Shown here: piece by piece, positions 36,772 to 46,840 of the stretch | Position numbering within the stretch: the stretch's first letter is position 1 | Layout: every line of letters starts with the position of its first letter | Origin: Castellaniella sp. S9 | GTDB taxonomy: Bacteria > Pseudomonadota > Gammaproteobacteria > Burkholderiales > Burkholderiaceae_B | NCBI RefSeq assembly: GCF_027257175.1 | Contig: NZ_JAPFGD010000001.1 | Span: forward strand, 186,001-250,000 | Length of the DNA stretch: 64,000 bases | Reading direction: 5' to 3' | The notes under the pieces: model-generated | What the model was told of the DNA's origin: nothing | Database searches by the model: none | The model's input: the letters and a program-made list of their open reading frames with translations, nothing else | Program-made: the position numbers and the translations under genes

Positions 36772-38181
36772 ATGAAGCCCTTATTTGCCCTTGCCCTCGT
36801 CCTGGCCTTGTCGGCCTGCGCCCCCATGGATCCCGGCCAGCCGGCGGTCCAGCCACTGGACGGCGCGGGCATCGGCCTGCGTGACGACATCACCGTCCAA
36901 TGGCCGACCACCGAATGGTGGCGGCGCTATCGGGATCCGCAACTGGAGGGGCTGGTGGCGCGCGCCCTGGCCGGCAGTCCCAGCCTGGAGGCCGCCGGCG
37001 CACGCGTGCGCATGGCCAATGCGGCCGTGCGCAATGCCCGCGCACTGCAATGGCCGCAAGTCGACGCCCGCTACCGCATGACCCGCCAGCACTACAGTGA
37101 AAACTACATCTATCCGCCGCCGCTGGGAGGATCGATGGACACGGACAACAGCCTGACGCTGCAGGTCGATCTGGACCTCGACCTCTGGGGCCGGCAGCGC
37201 GCGCTGAGCGCGGCCGCCCGCTCCAACGCGCTGGCCGCGCAGGCCGAGCAGCAGCAGGCCCGCAGCCTGCTGGTCTCGGCCGTCGTCCAAAGCTATTTCC
37301 AGTTGCAGGACGCCCTGGCGCAATCCACGACGCTGGAATCCATTGTCGGCAAGCAGCAGAACGCGCTCGACATCACGCAGGATCGCTACACCCATGGGCT
37401 CAGCACCCAGGTGGATGTCGACCAGGCGGCATCGGCCGTTTCGGCAACCCGGGTCCAGCTGGCCCAGGCGCGCAACAATGCCGAGCTGTTGCGCCATCAA
37501 CTGGCGGCCCTTGCGGGCACCGGGCCCGACGGCCTGCCCACGGTCGCGCCGCACAAAGGGACGGCCCTGCCCGAGGGCGTGCCCGAGCACATGCCGCTGG
37601 CATTGCTGGGGCGGCGCGCCGACGTCGTGGCGGCGCGCCTGCAGGCCGAGGCCGCCGGCGCCGAGGTCTCGGCCGCCAAGGCCGACTTCTTTCCCAACGT
37701 CAATCTGTCGGCCTTCGCCGGTTTCATGTCGCTGGGCATGGACCAATTGCTGCGCGGCGACAGCCGCAGCTACGGCGCAGGCCCCGCCATCACCCTGCCG
37801 ATCTTCCATGCCGGGGCGCTGAACGCGCAGCTGGAAGGCCGCCGCGCCGCCCGCGACCTGGCGATCGCGCAATACAACCAGACGGTGCTGGGCGCCGTGC
37901 GCGAGGTCGCCGACGCCAGCGCCTCGATCCGCTCGCTGCGCGAGCAGATCCGCCACCAGGAGGCCAGCCTGGCAGCCAGCACCTCCGCCTATGACATCGC
38001 GCTGAAGCGGTACCAGGCGGGCCTGGGCAACTTCGTGCAGGTCCTGCTCGCGCAAAGCGACGCCCTCACCCAGGCCGTCCACGCCACCGACCTGCGCGCC
38101 CGCGCCTACATCCTGGACGCCCGGCTGGCCACCGCTCTGGGCGGCGGCTACCAGCCCGCGCCCGCATCCACAGCCCACTGA
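36772..38181 (+). CDS. RND/EmrAB-type outer-membrane efflux lipoprotein (NodT family)
   Basis: 469 residues. Signal sequence with lipobox LSAC (Cys about residue 16), then two OEP repeats with long coiled-coil helices (SNALAAQAEQQQARSLLVSA; GRRAARDLAIAQYNQTVLGA). It forms the outer-membrane channel for the EmrA/EmrB pair that follows 20 bases later. This organisation (OMF-MFP-MFS) is typical of fatty-acid or drug efflux operons. Confidence 0.93.
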   Translation: MKPLFALALVLALSACAPMDPGQPAVQPLDGAGIGLRDDITVQWPTTEWWRRYRDPQLEGLVARALAGSPSLEAAGARVRMANAAVRNARALQWPQVDARYRMTRQHYSENYIYPPPLGGSMDTDNSLTLQVDLDLDLWGRQRALSAAARSNALAAQAEQQQARSLLVSAVVQSYFQLQDALAQSTTLESIVGKQQNALDITQDRYTHGLSTQVDVDQAASAVSATRVQLAQARNNAELLRHQLAALAGTGPDGLPTVAPHKGTALPEGVPEHMPLALLGRRADVVAARLQAEAAGAEVSAAKADFFPNVNLSAFAGFMSLGMDQLLRGDSRSYGAGPAITLPIFHAGALNAQLEGRRAARDLAIAQYNQTVLGAVREVADASASIRSLREQIRHQEASLAASTSAYDIALKRYQAGLGNFVQVLLAQSDALTQAVHATDLRARAYILDARLATALGGGYQPAPASTAH

Positions 38182-38201
38182 TCCCGCACACTCCATCCAT
38201 C

Positions 38202-39386
38202 ATGACCGCCACCCCACTATTCTCCGAGAGTCCCCGCAAGCGCCTGCTGCTGATCGCCACGCTGATCTTCGCCCTCATCGGCGCCCTCTATGCCGCCTGG
38301 TGGTTCGTCTTTGCCGCCCGCTACGAATCGACGGACGACGCCTACGTGCATGGCAACCTGGTGCAGGTCACCTCGCAGATCCCCGGCACCATCGTCGCCA
38401 TCGACGCCGAGGACACGCAGCGCGTGCACCAGGGCGACGCCTTGCTGACGCTGGATCCCAGCGACACGCGCCTTGCCCTGGAACAGGCCAAGGCGGCGCT
38501 GGCCCAGACCGTGCGCCGCACACGGACCCTGTTCGTCCAGAACGACGCCCTGGCCGCCGAGGTCGCCATGCGCAAGGCCAACATCGAACAGGCGCAGACC
38601 GTGCTCAACAAGGCGGAAAGCGACCTGCAGCGCCGCAGCGCGCTCGGCAGCTCGGGCGGGGTCAGCGGCGAGGAACTGCTGCATGCCCGCATCGCCGTCA
38701 AATCCGCCCAGGCCGGCATCGCACAAGCGCAAGCCGCCTACGCCGCCTCCAGCGCCAAGCTGCAAACCAACCAGGCGCTGACCCAAGGCAGCACGGTGGC
38801 TACCCACCCCGACGTCCTGCATGCGGCCGACCAAGTGCGCAAGGCCTGGCTGGCCGAGGCGCGCACCCGTATCGTCGCGCCGGTGAACGGGATGGTCGCC
38901 CAACGCACCGCCCAACTGGGCCAGCACATCCAGCCCGGCACCCCCCTCATGACCATCGTGCCGCTGGAGGACGTCTGGGTCGAGGCGAACTTCAAGGAAA
39001 ACCAGATCCACGCGATGAAGCCCGGCCAAAAGGCCACCATCACCTCGGATCTGTACGGCAGCGCCGTCACCTACCACGGCACCGTGGTCGACATATCGGC
39101 CGGCTCCGGCGGCGCGTTTTCCCTGCTGCCGGCGCAGAACGCCAGCGGCAACTGGATCAAGGTCATCCAGCGCATCCCCGTGCGCATCCGGCTCGATCCC
39201 GAGGAATTGCGCGCCCATCCCTTGCGCGTGGGCCTGTCCATGCAGGTCGAGGTCGCCCTGTCGGGGTCCGCGGACGACACCGCGCCCGTCGGACTCGAGC
39301 CGCAGCGCACCACCGCCTACACGCATGACGGCCACGAGGTCGACGCGCTGGTCGAATCCATCATCCGCGAGAACCTGGGATCATGA
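38202..39386 (+). CDS. emrA: EmrA-type membrane fusion protein
   Basis: 394 residues. One N-terminal membrane anchor (about 14-36), lipoyl-like halves (TDDAYVHGNLVQVTSQIPGT and the V-A-P-V-N-G-M-V segment), a coiled coil between them, and a beta-barrel region (ANFKENQIHAMKPGQ). It links the inner-membrane transporter EmrB to the outer-membrane channel. Its stop overlaps the emrB start by 4 bases (ATGA). Confidence 0.93.
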   Translation: MTATPLFSESPRKRLLLIATLIFALIGALYAAWWFVFAARYESTDDAYVHGNLVQVTSQIPGTIVAIDAEDTQRVHQGDALLTLDPSDTRLALEQAKAALAQTVRRTRTLFVQNDALAAEVAMRKANIEQAQTVLNKAESDLQRRSALGSSGGVSGEELLHARIAVKSAQAGIAQAQAAYAASSAKLQTNQALTQGSTVATHPDVLHAADQVRKAWLAEARTRIVAPVNGMVAQRTAQLGQHIQPGTPLMTIVPLEDVWVEANFKENQIHAMKPGQKATITSDLYGSAVTYHGTVVDISAGSGGAFSLLPAQNASGNWIKVIQRIPVRIRLDPEELRAHPLRVGLSMQVEVALSGSADDTAPVGLEPQRTTAYTHDGHEVDALVESIIRENLGS

Positions 39387-41005
39387 GCGAACCCTCGCCC
39401 CAGGTGAGCCCGCCGGGCGGCGATGCGGCGGCGCCCGTCGCGCCGGCCCCCGCGCAAGCGCCACGCGAATACCCGCCCCTCGAAGGCAGCGCCCGCACGT
39501 TCGGCACCATCGCCCTGTCGGCCGCAGTGTTCATGAACGTCCTCGATTCCTCGATCGCCAACGTGTCGATCCCGACCATCGCGGGCGACCTGGGGGTGAG
39601 CGCCACGCAGGGCACCTGGGTCATCACCTCGTTTGCGGTGGCCAACGCCATCACCGTGCCGCTGACCGGCTGGCTGACGCAGCGCTTCGGCCAGGTCCGG
39701 CTGTTCGTGCTGTCGGTGCTGCTCTTCGTGCTCAGTTCCTGGCTGTGCGGCTTTGCCTGGTCGCTGGAATCGCTGGTGTTCTTTCGCGTCCTGCAAGGGG
39801 CGGTGGCCGGCCCCATGATCCCGCTGTCGCAATCGCTGATGCTGGCCAGCTATCCCAAGGCCAAGGCCGGGATGGCGCTGGCGATGTGGTCCATGACCAT
39901 CCTGATCGGCCCGATCGCCGGCCCCCTGCTGGGCGGCTGGATTTCGGACAATTATTCCTGGTCGTGGATCTTTTACATCAACGTGCCGGTGGGCCTGCTG
40001 GCCGGCTGGGGAGCCTGGCAGGTCTACAAGGCACGCGACTCGCGCCGCGTGCGCCTGCCCATCGACCGCACCGGCCTGATCCTGCTGGTGGTGTGGGTGG
40101 GGGCGCTGCAACTGCTGCTGGACAAGGGCAAGGAACTGGAATGGTTCGCCAGCCCCTTCATCTGCCTGCTGGCCGTGGTGTCGGTCGTGACCTTCGTGTA
40201 TTTCGTCATCTGGGAACTGACCGCCCGCCACCCCGTCGTCGACCTCACGCTGTTTGCCGGACGCAACTTCACCGCCGGCGTGATCTCGCTGTCGGTAGCC
40301 TACGGCGTGTTCTTCGGCACCGTCGTGCTGCTGCCCCTGTGGCTGCAGAGCACCATGGGCTACACGGCCACCTGGGCGGGCATCGCCTCGGCACCCGTGG
40401 GCATCCTGGCCATCATCCTGTCGCCCATCGTCGGCAAGCTGCTGGCCAAGCACGATCCCCGCCTCATCGCCACCGTGGCCTTCCTGATCTTCGCCCTGAT
40501 CAGCTATATGCGAGCGCAATTCAACACCCAGGTCGACCTGTATGCCGTCATGCTGCCGACCTTCATCCAGGGTGCGGCAATGGCCACGTTCTTCATCCCG
40601 CTGACGACCCTGACCCTGTCCGGATTGAGCGCCGACCGCATCCCGGCGGCCGCCGGCCTGTCGAACTTCGCCCGCCTGGTGTGCGGCGCCTTCGGCACCT
40701 CGATCACCACCACGCTGTGGGACAATCGCGCCACGCTGCACCACAGCCGCATGACCGAGGTGGCGCGGCCGGGCGAACCCGCCTTCGACCAGGTGATGAG
40801 CGGCCTGCACCAACTGGGCCTGAGCAGCCGCCAGGGCGCCGCCTTGATCGACAATGCCATCAGCCAGCAGGCCTACACCATGTCGGCCACCGACATCTTT
40901 TACGCCTCGGCGATACTGTTCCTGGTGCTGATCGGCCTGGTCTGGATGGCCAAGCCCAAATCCGCAGTCCAGAACCTGTCCGGCGGCGGGTCCGGGGCGC
41001 ACTAG
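39383..41005 (+). CDS. emrB: EmrB-type MFS multidrug transporter (DHA2 family)
   Basis: 540 residues with 14 membrane helices. DHA2 motifs are visible: NVLDSSIANVSIPTIAGDLG (motif D1), GWLTQRFGQVRLF (motif A) and GPIAGPLLGGWISDNYSWSW (motif C). It is the proton-driven pump of the operon. The gene ends 38 bases before tRNA-Asn and is the last gene with the typical high-GC host composition before the island. Confidence 0.94.
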   Translation: MSEPSPQVSPPGGDAAAPVAPAPAQAPREYPPLEGSARTFGTIALSAAVFMNVLDSSIANVSIPTIAGDLGVSATQGTWVITSFAVANAITVPLTGWLTQRFGQVRLFVLSVLLFVLSSWLCGFAWSLESLVFFRVLQGAVAGPMIPLSQSLMLASYPKAKAGMALAMWSMTILIGPIAGPLLGGWISDNYSWSWIFYINVPVGLLAGWGAWQVYKARDSRRVRLPIDRTGLILLVVWVGALQLLLDKGKELEWFASPFICLLAVVSVVTFVYFVIWELTARHPVVDLTLFAGRNFTAGVISLSVAYGVFFGTVVLLPLWLQSTMGYTATWAGIASAPVGILAIILSPIVGKLLAKHDPRLIATVAFLIFALISYMRAQFNTQVDLYAVMLPTFIQGAAMATFFIPLTTLTLSGLSADRIPAAAGLSNFARLVCGAFGTSITTTLWDNRATLHHSRMTEVARPGEPAFDQVMSGLHQLGLSSRQGAALIDNAISQQAYTMSATDIFYASAILFLVLIGLVWMAKPKSAVQNLSGGGSGAH

Positions 41006-41018
41006 ACGAAAAAAATTA

Positions 41019-41027
41019 TGCTATAGT
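41019..41027 (+). promoter_or_regulatory. Possible extended -10 box for tRNA-Asn
   Basis: TGCTATAGT fits an extended -10 (TGn-TATAAT type) in an AT-rich stretch 16 bases before the tRNA. No good -35 is visible. Confidence 0.4.
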
Positions 41028-41043
41028 TTCGCTTCTTTGCAGT

Positions 41044-41119
41044 TCCCCGATAGCTCAGTCGGTAGAGCGACGGACTGTTAATCCGCAGGTCCCAGGTTCG
41101 AGCCCTGGTCGGGGAGCCA
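41044..41119 (+). tRNA. tRNA-Asn (GUU)
   Basis: 76 bases including an encoded CCA. The acceptor arms TCCCCGA and TCGGGGA pair, the D-loop region is AGCTCAGTCGGTAGAGC, the anticodon loop is CTGTTAA with anticodon GTT, and the T-loop is GGTTCGAGCC. Its 3' end borders an integrase remnant, so it is the probable attachment site of the island to the right. Confidence 0.96.
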
Positions 41120-41135
41120 AGAAACACTATAAATA

Positions 41136-41345
41136 TCAAGCGCTTAACGCCACCCTTGCCGGTGGCGCTTGTATTTCTGGTTCCGATCTTGACCAAAAAT
41201 TGACCGTGTTGGCGTGGACGGCCACATGACTCGGAGCAAGATGGGCGTACTTCTGCACCATCTCGATTTTCTCCCAACCACCCAGCTCTTTCAGCACCAT
41301 GAGCGGCGTGCCACGCTGGACGTGCCAGCTTACCCAGGCTAGTAC
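41136..41345 (-). pseudogene. Tyrosine recombinase (integrase), C-terminal remnant
   Basis: About 65 residues of a phage-type integrase end: SWHVQRGTPLMVLKELGGW and EMVQKYAHLAPSHVA, including the catalytic Tyr. The upstream HxLRHT/R motif and the rest of the protein are missing; the frame continues into unrelated DNA antisense to a transposase remnant. It sits 16 bases behind tRNA-Asn, where integrases of tRNA-targeting islands usually lie. It cannot be functional. Confidence 0.88.
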
Positions 41346-41397
41346 AACATCCTGTAAATATTTTGAATAATTAGCGGCCCGTACGTACGATGGCTGG

Positions 41398-41534
41398 ATG
41401 AATCGAGGCCGCCCCGTAACGCCAGTGAAGCTGGCAAGAAAGAAAGACAAGAACTGCTGTCGCTGATCGCACGCAAGACCGCCACGCAGCGAGATGTGAT
41501 GCGTGCGCGAATTGCATTGGGGGCTCACGAGGGC
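41398..41534 (+). pseudogene. IS630-family transposase, frameshifted N-terminal remnant
   Basis: Starting at ATG 41398 the frame reads MNRGRPVTPVKLAR; a one-base loss near 41440-41446 then shifts it, and the next frame continues ERQELLSLIARKTATQRDVM and RARIALGAHEG. Together this matches the N-terminus of IS630-type transposases as I remember them. The similarity ends at about 41534. The insertion probably removed most of the adjacent integrase gene. Confidence 0.7.
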
Positions 41535-41587
41535 CGCTCTTGCTTCAACTCAATATTACGTAAGCTATCAGAATCGTTTACCCGAAG

Positions 41588-41603
41588 ATGACAAAAACGT
41601 AAT
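41588..41603. promoter_or_regulatory. Degenerate CopR box before the copper ATPase gene
   Basis: ATGACAAAAACGTAAT fits ATTAC-N6-GTAAT with one mismatch in the left half. It lies about 125 bases before the P-type ATPase start. Three perfect copies occur elsewhere in the island. Confidence 0.5.
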
Positions 41604-41727
41604 TGACGGGTAATCATATTGTCAGATTAGATCAAGCTATGTATGTCATGACGCAACTAAACTGGTTACGTCATGGGGCAATGTCGGCTTCGTGATTCCA
41701 CCGTCCAGTCTTGCAACAGAGGCCATC

Positions 41728-44070
41728 GTGGTAAATACAACAAACTCACCTTCGCAACATAAGCACCACCATGCGGAACCCTCCGCCCAAGCCTTCGGGC
41801 TGACAGATCCCGTATGCGGCATGCACGTCACAAAAGATTCGCCCCATCATCTTGAGCATGCAGGCAGGCATTTCCATTTTTGCAGTACGAAGTGCCTGGA
41901 AAAATTCAAGCACGATCCTGAAAAGTTCATCGCCCCGCAAAGGAAGGACGAAGCCACTTTTCAAGAAGCCGCGCCCGGCACGATCTACACCTGTCCGATG
42001 CATCCGGAAATCCGGCAAGACCATCCCGGAAGCTGTCCGAAATGCGGCATGGCGCTAGAACCACTGATGCCCACCCTGGAAGACGACAACCCAGAGCTGA
42101 AGGATTTTTCGCGGCGCTTCTGGTGGACCTTACCCTTCACGGTCATCGTGACAGTACTGGCCATGTTTGGCCCCCAACTCGGCTGGTTCAGCATGGCCAC
42201 CCAAACATGGATTGAGCTGGTTTTGTCGATCCCGGTCGTACTGTGGGCTGGCCTGCCGTTCTTTACAAGGGGCTGGCAATCGGTCATAAACCGCAGCCCC
42301 AATATGTGGACGCTGATTGGTCTAGGTACAGCCGCAGCCTTCATCTACAGCGTTGTGGCCACGGTGGCGCCAGACGTTTTTCCCGAGACCTTCATGTCCA
42401 TGGGCCGGATCGCCGTCTACTTCGAAGCGGCGGTGGTCATCATCTCGCTCACGCTATTTGGCCAGATGCTCGAACTGCGTGCGCGCTCCCAGACCTCTGC
42501 GGCCATCAAATCGTTGCTGGGACTCGCTCCGAAAACAGCCCGCCGAATCAACGCGGACGGTACGGAAGAAGACATCCCCCTTGCCCATGTCCATGAAGGC
42601 GACCGCTTGCGGGTGCGTCCCGGTGAGAAAGTGCCTGTCGATGGAATGGTGGAAGAAGGCGCCAGTTCCCTGGATGAATCCATGCTCACCGGCGAGCCGC
42701 TGCCGGTCAGCAAACGCCCCGGCGACAAGGTGATCGGTGCGACCATGAATACCTCCGGTGCCCTAGTGATCAGAGCTGAAAAAGTCGGCTCGGCCACCGT
42801 GCTTTCGCAAATTGTTCAGCTCGTCGCTCAGGCGCAGCGCTCTCGTGCACCGATGCAACGCATGGCGGATCTGGTGGCCGGATACTTCGTGATGGCAGTT
42901 GTGGCAATTGCCATTCTTACCCTGATTGTCTGGGGGCTGGTGGGCCCGCAACCCAGCTGGGTGTATGGCTTGATCAACGCCGTCGCCGTGCTCATTATCG
43001 CTTGCCCTTGTGCCCTGGGACTGGCTACGCCCATGTCCATCATGGTGGCCACTGGCCGTGGCGCCACGCAAGGCGTGCTGTTTCGCGACGCGGCGGCCAT
43101 CGAGAACCTCCGCAAGGTCGATACCCTGATCGTCGACAAGACAGGCACCCTGACCGAGGGGCGCCCGGCATTCGAGCAAGCCGTTCCCGCCGGCGACCTG
43201 TCCGCCGACGAAGTGCTGCGCCTGGCGGCAAGCCTGGACCAGGGCAGCGAGCATCCGCTTGCCGACGCGATCGTCAACGCCGCGCGCGAACGCGGGCTGA
43301 GCCTCGGCACCGTTGATGACTTCGAATCCGGCAGCGGCATCGGCGTGCGCGGACAGGTGGACGGCCAACGTCTCGTCCTGGGCAATACGGCACTGATGGA
43401 GCTGGAAAGCGTGGATGTCGGTGCCATGGCCGAGACTGCCGAATCATTACGTGCCAAAGGCGCGAGCGTCATGTATCTGGCGGCCGCCGGCCGGCTGCTG
43501 GGCTTGCTGGCCGTCTCGGATCCGATCAAACAAAGCACACCCGAAGCCGTGCGGGAACTTCAAAACGCCGGGATTCGCGTCATCATGGCCACGGGCGACG
43601 GTGTCGCTACCGCCAAAACCGTAGCCGGGCAACTGGGCATTGATGAAGTGCACGGCGAGGTCAAACCGGCTGACAAGCTGGAGCTGGTCAGCAAGCTTCA
43701 GGCGCAAGGCCGGATTGTTGCCATGGCGGGCGACGGCGTCAATGATGCTCCCGCCCTGGCCAAGGCGGATGTGGGCATTGCCATGGGCACCGGCACTGAC
43801 GTCGCCATGAATAGCGCCCAGGTCACGCTCGTCAAAGGCGACTTGCGCGGTATTTCCATTGCCCGCCACTTGTCCGAAAAAACGATTGGCAATATGAAGC
43901 AGAACCTGGGCTTTGCGTTCATCTATAACGCGCTGGGTGTGCCGCTGGCCGCCGGGGTCCTGTATCCGTTCGTAGGCCTGCTGCTTTCCCCGATGTTCGC
44001 CGCCCTGGCGATGAGTTTGAGTTCGGCATCGGTGGTGTTTAACGCTCTCAGGCTGCGAAAATCGGTATAA
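41728..44070 (+). CDS. copA: Copper-exporting P1B-type ATPase with YHS and heavy-metal-binding domains
   Basis: 780 residues from the GTG at 41728, which follows AGAGG; a GTG at 41692 is a weaker alternative. The His-rich start (HKHHHAE) leads to a YHS domain (TDPVCGMHV) and a Cys-rich domain ([19 protein letters not shown]). Eight membrane helices carry the metal motif CPC (C426), followed by the phosphorylation site DKTGT (D470) and GDGVND (about 667-672). It exports Cu(I), or possibly Ag(I), from the cytoplasm. There is no classical N-terminal HMA domain, as in the SilP/CopF-like branch. Confidence 0.92.
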   Translation: MVNTTNSPSQHKHHHAEPSAQAFGLTDPVCGMHVTKDSPHHLEHAGRHFHFCSTKCLEKFKHDPEKFIAPQRKDEATFQEAAPGTIYTCPMHPEIRQDHPGSCPKCGMALEPLMPTLEDDNPELKDFSRRFWWTLPFTVIVTVLAMFGPQLGWFSMATQTWIELVLSIPVVLWAGLPFFTRGWQSVINRSPNMWTLIGLGTAAAFIYSVVATVAPDVFPETFMSMGRIAVYFEAAVVIISLTLFGQMLELRARSQTSAAIKSLLGLAPKTARRINADGTEEDIPLAHVHEGDRLRVRPGEKVPVDGMVEEGASSLDESMLTGEPLPVSKRPGDKVIGATMNTSGALVIRAEKVGSATVLSQIVQLVAQAQRSRAPMQRMADLVAGYFVMAVVAIAILTLIVWGLVGPQPSWVYGLINAVAVLIIACPCALGLATPMSIMVATGRGATQGVLFRDAAAIENLRKVDTLIVDKTGTLTEGRPAFEQAVPAGDLSADEVLRLAASLDQGSEHPLADAIVNAARERGLSLGTVDDFESGSGIGVRGQVDGQRLVLGNTALMELESVDVGAMAETAESLRAKGASVMYLAAAGRLLGLLAVSDPIKQSTPEAVRELQNAGIRVIMATGDGVATAKTVAGQLGIDEVHGEVKPADKLELVSKLQAQGRIVAMAGDGVNDAPALAKADVGIAMGTGTDVAMNSAQVTLVKGDLRGISIARHLSEKTIGNMKQNLGFAFIYNALGVPLAAGVLYPFVGLLLSPMFAALAMSLSSASVVFNALRLRKSV

Positions 44071-44087
44071 GAGGCCTCCGGTAAGCG

Positions 44088-44504
44088 CTAATCCCTGGAA
44101 AAGGGTCTGCCGGAAAAATCGACGGTAACGAGGTTGCCGTCGAGCATACCCATTCCAGGAGAGTTCAAAGGCATGCCAGGGGCGGAAACGCCCTTGACCG
44201 AGGAATCCGCCAAGAGCTTATGCACGGCGCGGGCAGGCACATGCCCCTCAATGATCTGCCCTGTACTGTCCACGACGCCCGTGTGACACGAACTGAGGTT
44301 CATCGGCACGCCAAGTTTTTGCTTGATCGAAACCATGTCGGTCGTCTTGATGGCCTTTACCTCAAAGCCTGCGTCCCGCATATGCTCGACCCAGCCTGAA
44401 CAGCAGCCACAGTTGGGATCCTGATAGACGGTGATGACGTTTTGACTCGCATGTGCAAAAGTAGAAGCTGCCGCCAAAGCGGCAGCGGTTAGCCAGATTT
44501 TCAT
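44088..44504 (-). CDS. DUF411 metal-binding periplasmic protein
   Basis: 138 residues. Signal peptide (MKIWLTAAALAAASTFAHA) then a DUF411 domain with the Cys motif YQDPNCGCCSGWVEHM, SSCHTG and EGHVPARAV. DUF411 proteins are common in copper and silver resistance clusters and are thought to bind metal. It converges on the ATPase gene and is the last gene of the minus-strand cop group. Confidence 0.87.
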   Translation of the reverse strand: MKIWLTAAALAAASTFAHASQNVITVYQDPNCGCCSGWVEHMRDAGFEVKAIKTTDMVSIKQKLGVPMNLSSCHTGVVDSTGQIIEGHVPARAVHKLLADSSVKGVSAPGMPLNSPGMGMLDGNLVTVDFSGRPFSRD

Positions 44505-44570
44505 AAGCAAAGCTCCGTGATCGAATAGGTTGATTGGATGGTCGCAAGCACCGCAATAGCGGGCACTGCT

Positions 44571-45044
44571 CTAATCGCGCCGTTGCATAGTCACTTCTTT
44601 TTGGGCCTGCAAGACCTTGGGTGGCCAAGTGCTCTTGATATAAGCCAACACTGCAATGATTTCCTCATCAGTCAGCACCGCACCATACGCGGGCATATCG
44701 CTCTGGTAACCCGGTGGTGCCGTCTTGCCTGGAACTAAACCGTTTTTCACCATATCGATCAACATCGCATCGGGATGATGCCAAGTATGGCCTGTCTTAT
44801 CGTGCGGCGGCGCGGGCAACCGGCCATTGGCCATGCGCTCGCGCCAGTTGGGCTGTCCTTGCAGCGACTCGCCATGGCAAGCCGCGCAATTGTTCGCATA
44901 GATCGCCTTGCCTTGAATCACCAGAGACTGATCCGCAGGGTCAATGAATGCCGGGCCTGTTGGCCGCATCGTACTGTAAAGGATGGCGGCCGCGCCGATG
45001 ACGACGACGCCTGCCCCCCAAAAAATCAGCCTTTTCTGGAACAT
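44571..45044 (-). CDS. Membrane-anchored cytochrome c
   Basis: 157 residues. An N-terminal anchor or signal helix (LIFWGAGVVVIGAAAILY) is followed by a single class I cytochrome c domain with haem site CAACH and a distal Met in YQSDMPAYG. It probably sits on the periplasmic face of the inner membrane. It lies 4 bases behind the cupredoxin gene, so both are likely translated from one mRNA. An electron-transfer role with the copper proteins is inferred. Confidence 0.9.
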   Translation of the reverse strand: MFQKRLIFWGAGVVVIGAAAILYSTMRPTGPAFIDPADQSLVIQGKAIYANNCAACHGESLQGQPNWRERMANGRLPAPPHDKTGHTWHHPDAMLIDMVKNGLVPGKTAPPGYQSDMPAYGAVLTDEEIIAVLAYIKSTWPPKVLQAQKEVTMQRRD

Positions 45045-45048
45045 TGGA

Positions 45049-45558
45049 TCAACTGACCTTTACCTTGCCAAGCATCCCGGCCTCCATATGGCCCGGTATC
45101 AGGCAGGCAAAATCCACAGTGCCCGCCTGATCGAACTGCCATACCAGGCCGCCGATTTTGCCGGGGCCCAAGGTGATCATATTCGGCTCGGCATGCTGCA
45201 TCCCCGGCATTTTTTGCATTTCGGCCGCATGGGCCTTCAAATCAGCAATGGATCCGATCACCATCTCATGGGGAATCTTGCCGGTATTTTTGATAAAGAA
45301 ACGAATGGTCTCGCCAGCACTCACCTGGATCTCATCAGGCGTAAACCGCATGGTGTCGTCCATCGTCAGCTCGATGGTTCGGGTCACGTTGGCTGGGTCG
45401 CCCGGTTGGCCTGTTGGCGAAGATGCCTTGGACATCGTAGACATGTCGTGACCAGGCATACCATGCGCCGGTGCGCCATGCCCGCCAGCATGATTGCCCG
45501 CTGCAAGTGCGAAGGCAGGAAGTATGCTCAAAGCCAGAATAGAAAGGGTTTTTTTCAT
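45049..45558 (-). CDS. His/Met-rich periplasmic cupredoxin (CopI-like)
   Basis: 169 residues. Signal peptide, then a His/Gly/Met-rich stretch (NHAGGHGAPAHGMPGHDMS), then a cupredoxin domain with type 1 copper ligands: His in GKIPHEMVIG and the C-terminal cluster FACLIPGHMEAGM. It resembles the copper-induced protein CopI. It binds copper in the periplasm. It lies between copB and the cytochrome gene. Confidence 0.86.
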   Translation of the reverse strand: MKKTLSILALSILPAFALAAGNHAGGHGAPAHGMPGHDMSTMSKASSPTGQPGDPANVTRTIELTMDDTMRFTPDEIQVSAGETIRFFIKNTGKIPHEMVIGSIADLKAHAAEMQKMPGMQHAEPNMITLGPGKIGGLVWQFDQAGTVDFACLIPGHMEAGMLGKVKVS

Positions 45559-45634
45559 GTGAATTGTCTATTGAAGAGATTGTTTTGGCAGGCAGCCGTT
45601 TTAAGCCGCTCATGTGAAAAGGTATCAGGCGGCA

Positions 45635-46840
45635 TCAAAATCGAAAGCTCAAGCCGGCCACAAAACGGGTTTCCTGCTTGGAGTCGCCTGCTGCTCGCGC
45701 ATAATCCGCTGTTTTCCCGAATTTGCTGGACCATTCAACGCCAATGTACGGGACAAACTGACGCGTGACTTCATACTTAAGACGCAAGCCCGCCGTGCCG
45801 TCTGTCAAGCCGCTGCCAATGCCCCAACGCTCATCGTCCCTGCCATAAAAATTCATTTCAACGCTCGGTTGAAGGTAGAGCTTTTGAGTCAGCAAGATGT
45901 CGTATTCCGCCTTTAGCCCCAGAGCAGTGCGGCCGCTCGGACCAACATAAGCGGTAGCATCGATTTCAAACCAGTAAGGTGCCAGTCCTTTGAAGCCGAA
46001 TGCCAACCATTCCCGGTTTGGCGCTCCTTGACCATGATCGAAACGCACACCCAGCTCTGTGTCCCAGAATGTTGACACCGCATGACGCCACAGTAATTGC
46101 GTCTTGGACTCTTGCAGCTTGCCGCTCGCCACTTCGCCCTCGGCTTTGATCACGGCACGGTTATAGGTGCTGCCATACCAAGCCTCACCTTCATAGGCAG
46201 CCCATTCTTCGCCTCGTGCCCTGACGTACTCCAGACGGTCGAAATACACGGAGCCGAAGTTGTGCATGTCGGACATGATCAACTTTTCTGAGGGTGGCAA
46301 CGCATACTTGCCCGCATTGCGCACGTAACCATCGGAATACGCATCCGGGTCACGGGCATCCGGCGGTGCCGAACCGCCTTGCATCTGCATATCACCGTGG
46401 TCCATGGCGTCCATATTGTGGACGGAGGCTGGCGCACTGGAGCTCGGCTGGCCGTGCGTCATCCCCGACATGGCGGAAGAACCTTTGCTCGTTTCAGCCC
46501 GTTTCATCGGCGCCGTCATGGCGTCATGGCCTTGTGCTGGAGCTTGCTCTGCACCATGATTCATACCGGACGTGACCATCGAACCGTGATTCATGCCCGA
46601 CATATCCATCAAACCATGATCCATGCCGGGCATGTTCATGGAGCCGTGATTCATGCCTGGCGCCATCGCCGGTGCGCTTGCCTTGGAAGGTTCCGGCGCG
46701 TGGCCGGCATGGCCCCCATCCGCCTGTGCGTAGGCAAGCATGGGCGTCATCCCCGCTGTAATGATGGTCGCCGCAAGAAACTTCTTCTTCAATTGACTAT
46801 TCATAACCAGAATGCCTAACGGATTGTTCATATTCTTCAT
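45635..46840 (-). CDS. copB: CopB, outer-membrane copper resistance protein
   Basis: 401 residues. Signal peptide followed by a Met/His-rich repeat region (about 40-130; repeated GMNHGSM and GMDHGLM units) and a C-terminal beta-barrel domain (from about 190; SDMHNFGSVYFDRLEYV) ending in Phe (AGLSFRF), as expected for an outer-membrane protein. The ATG at 46840 overlaps the copA stop by 4 bases. It works with the multicopper oxidase CopA in periplasmic copper tolerance. Confidence 0.93.
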   Translation of the reverse strand: MKNMNNPLGILVMNSQLKKKFLAATIITAGMTPMLAYAQADGGHAGHAPEPSKASAPAMAPGMNHGSMNMPGMDHGLMDMSGMNHGSMVTSGMNHGAEQAPAQGHDAMTAPMKRAETSKGSSAMSGMTHGQPSSSAPASVHNMDAMDHGDMQMQGGSAPPDARDPDAYSDGYVRNAGKYALPPSEKLIMSDMHNFGSVYFDRLEYVRARGEEWAAYEGEAWYGSTYNRAVIKAEGEVASGKLQESKTQLLWRHAVSTFWDTELGVRFDHGQGAPNREWLAFGFKGLAPYWFEIDATAYVGPSGRTALGLKAEYDILLTQKLYLQPSVEMNFYGRDDERWGIGSGLTDGTAGLRLKYEVTRQFVPYIGVEWSSKFGKTADYARAAGDSKQETRFVAGLSFRF

